A stretch of 64,000 nt of DNA from Ilyonectria destructans. Lineage: Eukaryota; Ascomycota; Sordariomycetes; Hypocreales; Nectriaceae. The notes beneath the pieces are model-generated. The model was not told where the DNA came from, ran no database searches, and worked only from the letters and a program-made list of their open reading frames with translations. The position numbers and the translations under genes were made by a program. The stretch lies in assembly GCA_020740775.1 (NCBI GenBank), contig JAHEWK010000001.1:2976001-3040000 (forward strand), given 5' to 3'. This document shows positions 58,901-64,000 of the stretch, piece by piece. Positions within the stretch are counted from its first letter, which is position 1, and each line of letters opens with the position of its first letter.

Positions 58901-59663
58901 TCTTAATGAGATGAGGAAAGCCCACCGCGAGAAAGTCAAATCTGGAAAGGCAAAGGACACCTCCGGCTTTGGTGGCAAGGGCCTAGACCGCCTGGATCAG
59001 GAACGAGAGGCCGCCCGCCTCCGCGAGAGGAAAACGCACAAGGCGGAGGGCGAGGAGGAGGAGGACAAGGAGGAGAAGAAGGACGATGAGGAGAAGGCCG
59101 AGAAGGCACTGAGCGCCATCAGAGCAGCTGCGTCGGGTGTGCAGTCACGTGAGACGGCGAAGACGGAGCAGCCAGAGGTGAAGCCTGTGCAGCCCGTCAT
59201 CCATGGTCCCACTGCGACTACCAAGGACAGCAAAGCGAAAGACCCGCTCGACAAGGTCAGTTCGGCTGTCAGCGCCATCAATAGCCGTCTGGGCAAGGCC
59301 GGCCAACTACGCGCCGGCCAGCCCATCGATAACAAGGGCCCGGATGCAGGAGCGTACCACGCTACGCTGGAAATCAACGACTTCCCCCAGAAGGCCAGAT
59401 GGGCCGTCACCAACCGGACGAACGTGGCCAAGATTCTGGAGGCCACGGGCACCTCCATCACCACCAAGGGCAACTTCTACCCGCTGGGCAAGGAGGCTCC
59501 GGCAGGCGCAGAGCCGAAGTTGTACATTCTCATCGAGGGCGATACGGAGGTTGTAGTAAGTTCGGCCTTGACCGAGTTGACCCGGTTGTTGCGCGAGGGT
59601 ACGATTGCCGCAGCAGATGCAGACAGCCGAGCCCCTGCAAGCGGCAGATACACCATTACTTGA
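55908..59663 (+). CDS. PRP5: DEAD-box pre-mRNA splicing helicase PRP5
   Basis: Read as two exons, 55908-56940 and 56995-59663, giving 1233 aa; the 54-nt intron is in frame and free of stops, so an unspliced frame would be 1251 aa. PRP5 proofreads the U2-branch-site pairing during prespliceosome formation. The N-terminus is an RS/RD-rich domain (repeats such as [15 protein letters not shown]). The DPLDAFM motif that contacts U2/SF3B1 is at about residue 480. The helicase core has the Q motif [10 protein letters not shown], motif I AKTGSGKT, Ia PTRELA, GG, TPGR, II DEAD, III SAT, IV, V ARGLD and [13 protein letters not shown] charged linker and a C-terminal KH-like domain ([21 protein letters not shown]) follow. 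The start AAAAATGGCT has good context. Confidence 0.95.
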   Translation: MARPRDSRSPSPAGSPNSSRRPRKDDDRRDRDRRDDGRDHPRGTRSRSPDVRKHHRNARGLYSDEMLHKQPRYRNRDRDRDNRDRARDRDYYHRRDRSLDRRDDDYYRGGRRDRRDRDRRRSRDRFDDRNRSPDRQQNRSRGGDRDFRRREDSRDRARGHPEGTADSHARSIRDESRHQKTPMGDSGNAGSNEVRHSDHHPRNTPVDRVQAQKPKATASQAEVDKKAERLAKLEAWKKKKEIESQKQKEVNPSQTRNLLAEMDMKASGASSRTVSPVVSAVASPAAKDSPSAASPVTPYTGKFDPKAIAKKSAASRSHEAGKPVLGAFGAQPETVSVTVKQTSTGMSLFAPHIPVTANRQYSASALPANRLKASGFGFTKSHAENDKLPSKRKLDLDEEDTTKRKLTKLPALPIETDDTPYADQDEDDESDGDVFAETEEEAAAAARAAHEKRLQAESQAAQSEQESKAAEAQTDGQATTNGEPEKPASPEQMDVDEGDGVDPLDAFMADLKQTDVRKPAKASVTAKVQEPEAYFSDDDYAFKAKEEGDANAFLAMTNKRKKKDIPSIDYTKIEIEPIRKNFWVEPAELSSLTEAEVADLRLELDGIKVNGKDVPKPVQKWAQCGLTRQTLDVIEHLGYEKPTPIQMQAVPAIMSGRDVVGVAKTGSGKTVAFLLPMFRHIKDQAPLKDTDGAIGLIMTPTRELATQIHRDCKPFLKMMGLRSVCAYGGAPIREQIAELKRGAEIVVCTPGRMIDLLAANQGRVTNLKRVSYVVLDEADRMFDMGFEPQVMKIFANMRPDRQTILFSATMPRIIDSLTKKVLKAPVEITVGGRSVVAKEIEQIVEVREETTKFLRILELLGELYDRDEDARTLIFVERQEKADDLLKELMMKGYPCMSIHGGKDQIDRDSTISDFKKGVVPILIATSVAARGLDVKQLKLVVNYDAPNHLEDYVHRAGRTGRAGNTGVAVTFVTPEQENCAPGIAKALEQSGQPVPERLNEMRKAHREKVKSGKAKDTSGFGGKGLDRLDQEREAARLRERKTHKAEGEEEEDKEEKKDDEEKAEKALSAIRAAASGVQSRETAKTEQPEVKPVQPVIHGPTATTKDSKAKDPLDKVSSAVSAINSRLGKAGQLRAGQPIDNKGPDAGAYHATLEINDFPQKARWAVTNRTNVAKILEATGTSITTKGNFYPLGKEAPAGAEPKLYILIEGDTEVVVSSALTELTRLLREGTIAAADADSRAPASGRYTIT
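56941..56994 (+). other. Stop-free 54-nt intron inside the PRP5 reading frame
   Basis: The segment begins GTATGT, contains a CTAAC branch-type sequence (CTGCTAACAGA, about 17 nt before the end) and ends ATTCAG. Its length is divisible by three and it has no stop, so it stays open. Splicing joins QTSTA to [15 protein letters not shown], consistent with the conserved KASGFGF region. Confidence 0.8.
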
Positions 59664-60237
59664 GACGCGCCATGGCCGAGGTTAGCCGATACGAAAGAGG
59701 GAAAAGTGCTGCGAATGACACCAACGGAAAAAGAGAGCTACTGTATTGGGCAAAATTGTTCAACGGGCGTTGCGGCGGGAAAGGCGCAACTGGGCAACTC
59801 GCCATGTATAGGATTTCAAGGAGTTAATGGGCGGCGGATGTCTAGTAAAGGAAACAAAATCGTTATTCTCGCACGCAAGCAAAATGTCCACTCTTAAGCA
59901 ACAGCAGCAACTCGGGCACACGCTTCCGTGGCCTTGATTTCACACCTCGCCGCCGTAATAATCTCAAATGCTATGTCAAATGGTTGAGAACCACCCGCAG
60001 GGATCGACAACCGAAGCAAAAAGTAATTGACCACCGAGCTCATCCACCGTTCACCGGGAGGAATGCAAAACCGCCCATCCAAAAGATTCCCATGCAAGTA
60101 TCGTCGTCCGTATGCTCGTAGGAGGTTTACAAGTCTCGTCTTCGTTCTTTCGGCCTTCGCACCCATTACGACTATTCCTCTCGGTTCTCTCACTCCCCCT
60201 CTGCATCTCGCTTTCTCCAAGCCCCCGAGACAGGGTT
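59664..60237. other. Convergent intergenic region, PRP5 / small lipidated protein
   Basis: 574 bp with no gene support; the 3' ends of both neighbours. Confidence 0.5.
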
Positions 60238-60823
60238 TCAGTCCCACCTCTGGATCTCGGTGTCCTGCGTGCTTTGGTTTTCGCCCCTCTTTGTCTTGCT
60301 AGCATCGTTCAGATGCTCCAGCTGGCTCTTTTTTTGCTGGGAGGTCAGCTGCGTTTGGAGCTTACCTCCGCCCGCAGACGAGGCTTTGGCTCGGGCCTGG
60401 AACGGGGTGGTCAGAAAGTTCACGATAGTTGGCACGATGATGGTGGTGGTGTGAGCTTTGAATGGAATAAGGGAGTGCTGGTGTGTGCAATCGATCATCC
60501 CTGCTCGAGGTGCACGCAGCCCTCGCCCGTGGGAGGGATGAGGCCTATTTCGCTACACAGTACTATGCAGCACGGCGCGGTGCGGGACGGTCTGGGGGAT
60601 TCATAGGTGCTGTACTCACCAGGGCTGCCTCGGAGGCCTTGCGCCGCGCATCTTCTTGGCTTCCCGACGCTTCAACTGTCGATGAACCACCCAACACTCG
60701 CGGGGGCCCTCCAACCTTCTTCGGAACGGGGGCAGTTGTCGGTCCTGGGGGTGGAGCAGAGCCCAGGACACGGCCGGGTTGATCAAAGGGATCCGCTTCA
60801 GTCTTGCCGCAGATGTTGCCCAT
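60238..60823 (-). CDS. Small conserved fungal protein, likely N-myristoylated
   Basis: Two exons, 60823 to 60620 and 60396 to 60238 (223-bp intron, GTGAGT donor, TCCAG acceptor), encode 120 aa. It begins MGNICGKTEADPFDQPGR: Gly at position 2 with a small polar residue at 6-7 fits N-myristoylation, and Cys5 could be palmitoylated, so membrane attachment is likely. A Pro/Gly-rich middle (PGPTTAPVPKKVGGPP) leads to an Ala/Lys-rich helical end (EDARRKASEAALARAKASS, GKLQTQLTSQQKKSQLEHLN). I recall similar small proteins in other ascomycetes but no name or function. The long intron is unusual here and could hide an alternative splice form. Confidence 0.78.
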
Positions 60824-61476
60824 CGTGGCGACTTGCGATGCGCCGGAGTTGAGGTCCGGGAGGGGCGAGGGTTTGAATAGAGCGGGTCGACGAAGAGTAT
60901 GGTTTTCAGCACAGGCAATCAACCAACTTTGCGATTGGGTTTGTGCAGGAGAGAGTGCGGCGAGCAAGCAATTGTTTGCGATGCGCCCAAGTGTGCGAAC
61001 TCCTCGTGATCTAGAGATGCTGCTGCGCCTCGAGAAAGCTTACGACGTCACTCTGCAAGGCAACTTGGCGAGCGGAGGGGCGTCCGGGGTCAGGGAGTGC
61101 GCATGGAGTGGATGGGAATGCGTCCAGAGTTTCCTTTTTGCCTTGGGATGGGACCTGGAACTACAACCGAGCCTGCGAAGCTGCAAGTTGGGGTTCGCAG
61201 AGACGATAAGTTAATAGTGGCTGGTCGGTGAGGGTGAGTGGATTGGATGGATAAATTGGTGGAGCTGGGGGCAACGGATACACGGTACAAATAAAATAGT
61301 ACATGCAATAGGCCAAGACCGCTGGTGGGGGACAGTCCCGGAAGAGCGAGCGGGGTTCCGCCAGTTGCGCCAGTTCTGCAATGGGGGACTGGGGCAATTA
61401 AATAGATAGGACGAACTGCATGCGTGCCAGACAGGATATGCGCGTGGAAGAGCTTGCAGCAAGCGTTCCATGGTAC

Positions 61477-61513
61477 CTGCTGCTGCTGCTGCTGTGCTGC
61501 TGCTCTGCTGCTC
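61477..61513 (+). repeat. Imperfect CTG trinucleotide repeat
   Basis: Runs of CTG are interrupted by TG and CTCTG, in non-coding DNA. It is an ordinary microsatellite. Confidence 0.75.
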
Positions 61514-62770
61514 TGGCTCGTAATATGCAACCGACATGCCTCCACTCGCACTGCATCGCCGGACGAGACCACGCCGATCCGAGCGCCGTCTGACTTCCTC
61601 CGGCGGACAAGACCTCGGCGATCCGTGCGCCATATAACTCCGGGTCCCGGAGAGTTCGTTGCGGCGGGCGTGGACGCAGGCGTGCGCAGGCCGGTGATCC
61701 ATGCGCCGGACACGGGTCCGATTGATGGAGACGACGTCCCACCGCGAGGAACGGACTGCATTGTTGAGCCTTGGGCGCGTAAGGGGCGTGACCACTGGTT
61801 ATGCAGGTACCCTGGATGCCGTTTTCAAGGGGGAGCAAATGGCCATTGTGGCTTGAGCTTAAGTTGACTGGGTGGGTTGGCGCTGGAGATGGGGAAATCC
61901 ATCCATGGTTTGCTCTGTGGTTGAACGCCACCACATGAATGCCACACGAGACGAGCAACGGCGAGCTCGTCCCGCAACCAACAATCAGTTAAGAAATCAG
62001 ACTAATAGTCAATTTGCCGGGAATGCACCAAGCAGTCGGATGTGTCCAGTCTGTGTAGAAAATCGCCTGAAATTGGGTTGTAGCGGACTGTTTTTCATTG
62101 GGTACAGGGTAAGAGGCTCGCCAATGCCTGTCTCTGGCACCACCACCACGCGATTTGTCCGCGACGGGGATTGCGCGGTTTCTTTCGTCCATCGCGGTCG
62201 GCGTTTAAGCATAGCGAACAATATCACCAGCTAACATCTGCGACTTTGCAATGTTGCCTGCCCGGCGATTCTCACAATAACTCTGCCCTTGAGAGTGTAC
62301 CACATTGAGATTACCAGCCAAACCAAGGAGTTTAAACGGCAAGGACGGCAATGACGGCAACTCGTCTCAAGAATACACCTCCACGAAGACAGAATAGATG
62401 AGTCGAAGAGTGGATTCAGTGGAGAGGCAGGGCAAGCTCTCGCTGAATCAGCTCCGTCCAGATCCCCACGCCCCCGACCTCAATCATCTCCACAGTGGCT
62501 TGCCTGCGTGTTGCACAGCCAGGCACACACTGTAGGCACGTTCCTGGCGCAGTAATAAGCAACCGGTGAGCTTGGTTGAACCCCAGAAATTCGAAAAATT
62601 AAAAACCCAGGGAAAAAAGCAAGGCGTGTCTCGTGGAGGGACAGAGACAGAGTCACACCTGTCAAGAATTAGTCTTTGCTCCCGATGCATCTGTCAAAGC
62701 TACCAGTTTAGACGTTGCCCTCGTGGACGGGAAAGAAGAAGCTGGACCGTCGGCGATAATTCTTCGCATT

Positions 62771-62778
62771 ATATAAAG
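62771..62778 (+). promoter_or_regulatory. Candidate TATA box of the Cys-rich gene
   Basis: TATATAAA occurs 471 bp before the ATG at 63249 and about 60 bp before the pyrimidine repeat. If used, the gene has a leader of roughly 440 nt. Confidence 0.45.
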
Positions 62779-62840
62779 ACTGGCAAGGACACCCTTCTGA
62801 TCCTGCCTTTTCTTCCCAACAAGCATACTCCTTCCCTTCC

Positions 62841-62912
62841 CTTCCCTCACTTCCCTCACTTCCCTCACTTCCCTCACTTCCCTCACTTCCCTCACTTCCC
62901 TCACTCTCCTCA
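62841..62912 (+). repeat. 9-bp pyrimidine-rich tandem repeat CTTCCCTCA
   Basis: Seven perfect copies run from 62841 to 62903, then one degenerate copy (CTCTCCTCA) and more CT-rich sequence to about 62940. The purine/pyrimidine strand asymmetry is complete over about 100 bp apart from the A in each unit. Confidence 0.92.
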
Positions 62913-63248
62913 CTCTTTTCCCTCTCTTCCCTCTCTTCCCTTCCCGCACCCACTCACTCCACAAACGCACCGACAAAATAGTCGAGCACTCTATTACTCT
63001 TTCTCCGCTCCTCATTGGCTGCCCCCACCCAGCCTATCGTCACTGCACTGCACAGACTAGTCCCTGCCCCTCAGCCTCGAGCACCCAGGCCATCCGGGTT
63101 CTCATAAATCGCTTTTCTTGGCGCCCGTACCGATCTCAAGTCTGAACATCCCACTCGGGAGTCGGGAGAGGTCTAGGCCCATCCCCATCATCCATCCTTC
63201 TGTCCATCGCGATTTTTATTTATTCTGCCTCTGTTTGGAATTTTCCGA

Positions 63249-64000
63249 ATGGATCAATCCATGTCATACGAAGGCCATCAGGGCATGGAAGGCATCGACC
63301 TGGATGATGGCATCAACGCTGGCGCCAACCTTCCCTTTGACGCGCACCACTTCCAGATGGAGCTGGATCCCATGGCTGCCCTCCAGAGCCTCAACTGGAA
63401 CCAGACTCAAATGCTGCCTCCGGCCGACTTCATCATGCCTTGGAACCCTCACACGCAGTGGCTGCAGCATCCATGGGGAGTCTCATTAGACCAACAGGCA
63501 GCCCCTAACACGGGCATGATTGCTCAGCCCTTCAACGGCGGCCCTGCCTACGACGACGGTGCCTCCATGGCCTGCAGCTCTCAGTGCGGCGTTAACTGTG
63601 CAGACCAGTGTGAGGAGACGGCCGATGTCGATTGTTGCTTCGACGCTTCATGCGTCGATGCGTCCTGCGGTGGTCTCGAGATGAACCATTCTGCTTGCTG
63701 CTTTGATGAGGCTTGCGGGATGCCGGAGCCATGCCTCGACGACGAGTGCACCGAAGCAGGCCACACATGCACAGACGCGAACTGCATGGTGCCGCCCACA
63801 GTATACACGACACCAGCATCGGCTTCGATTCCAACACCACCAACAATAGAATCTGACCCCATGATCAACCCTGTCACGAGCCCTGTTGACGCCGACATGG
63901 ACTCTATGATGGAATGGCACCCGAAACGCTTCAAGGGCCCGACTACTGGCTTGAATGGCCCGACTCCTGGCTTGAATAACCCGACTCCTGATTTGAATGG
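63249..64000 (+). CDS. Cys-rich protein, possible N-terminus of a zinc-finger regulator (3' end beyond window)
   Basis: The frame opens at ATG 63249 (MDQSMSYEGHQGMEGIDL) and stays open for 250 codons to the window edge. Residues 1-110 are acidic and Met/Gln/Pro/Trp-rich. Residues 113-190 hold about 15 cysteines in a loose pattern (CSSQCGVNCADQC, CCFDASCVDASC, CCFDEACGMPEPC, CLDDECTEAGHTC). A Pro/Thr-rich stretch follows, then three 7-residue repeats (GPTTGLN, GPTPGLN, NPTPDLN) at the very edge. There is no signal peptide. Cys-rich N-termini like this precede C2H2 fingers in some fungal regulators; I infer a transcription factor, but the decisive C-terminal part is outside the window. Metal binding by the cysteines is plausible. 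A 5' TATA and a long leader precede it. Confidence 0.7.
   Translation, partial: MDQSMSYEGHQGMEGIDLDDGINAGANLPFDAHHFQMELDPMAALQSLNWNQTQMLPPADFIMPWNPHTQWLQHPWGVSLDQQAAPNTGMIAQPFNGGPAYDDGASMACSSQCGVNCADQCEETADVDCCFDASCVDASCGGLEMNHSACCFDEACGMPEPCLDDECTEAGHTCTDANCMVPPTVYTTPASASIPTPPTIESDPMINPVTSPVDADMDSMMEWHPKRFKGPTTGLNGPTPGLNNPTPDLN

Larger units (their letters stand above)
60824..63248. other. Divergent intergenic region, small lipidated protein / Cys-rich gene
   Basis: About 2.4 kb. It includes a CTG-trinucleotide stretch at 61477-61513, a TATATAAA at 62771-62778, and a pyrimidine-rich 9-bp repeat array at 62841-62912 that would lie in the 5' leader of the Cys-rich gene. No other gene is supported. 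Confidence 0.55.

Noticed and set aside
62841..62912. Regular repeat that might suggest a CRISPR-like array
   Set aside because: Units are 9 bp, contiguous and without spacers in a eukaryotic genome; it is a minisatellite.

Overview
The window is a stretch of ordinary filamentous-ascomycete chromosome (Pezizomycotina, most likely Sordariomycetes; this is inferred from gene content, not from a search). The grounds are short spliceosomal introns (mostly 50-80 bp, GTAAGT/GTATGT donors, CTAAC-like branch sites), roughly 50% or more G+C, 0.3-3 kb intergenic spaces, a Zn2Cys6 factor, a PalF-type arrestin, a MBOAT/wax-synthase-like enzyme, and TERT, REV1, SHR3 and PRP5 in fungal form. I count 22 protein genes. 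I found no rRNA, convincing tRNA, transposon, CRISPR array or obvious secondary-metabolite cluster. Exon boundaries were read by eye from splice signals and checked by frame and by continuity of known motifs.

Layout, left to right: RhoGEF with DH and BAR domains (-, runs off the left edge); telomerase reverse transcriptase TERT (+, 10 exons); wax-synthase-domain acyltransferase (-); Zn2Cys6 transcription factor (+); unrecognised acidic protein with twin Y-x-x-Y-D motifs (-); thiamine pyrophosphate carrier TPC1 (+); nucleoside hydrolase (-); RED/IK splicing factor (-) sharing a 411-bp promoter with REV1 translesion polymerase (+); SHR3 permease chaperone (+); thymidylate synthase (-); ornithine carrier (+); TspO/MBR protein (-); CDC6 replication licensing ATPase (+); PalF/RIM8 arrestin (+); HscB/JAC1 Fe-S co-chaperone (-); cytochrome b2-like alpha-hydroxy-acid dehydrogenase (+); DUF3712-like membrane protein (+); HCNGP/SAP30BP splicing protein (-) divergent from PRP5 DEAD-box helicase (+); small putatively N-myristoylated protein (-); and a Cys-rich protein running off the right edge (+).

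Four genes serve DNA synthesis or maintenance (TERT, REV1, thymidylate synthase, CDC6). Thymidylate synthase and CDC6 both carry ACGCGT (MCB-type) hexamers just upstream, as expected for MBF-controlled G1/S genes. Three genes serve pre-mRNA splicing (RED, HCNGP, PRP5), and four serve mitochondria (TPC1, ornithine carrier, HscB, probably TspO). I see no operon-like logic; the neighbourhood looks like conserved housekeeping synteny.

No new multi-gene system is evident. The observations most worth a second look are a stop-free 54-nt intron hidden inside the PRP5 reading frame, a TAGCAGCAG tandem splice acceptor in HCNGP, the MCB elements, the cytochrome b2-like enzyme without a visible mitochondrial presequence, and the Cys-rich protein with in-frame 7-residue repeats behind a long pyrimidine-rich leader.
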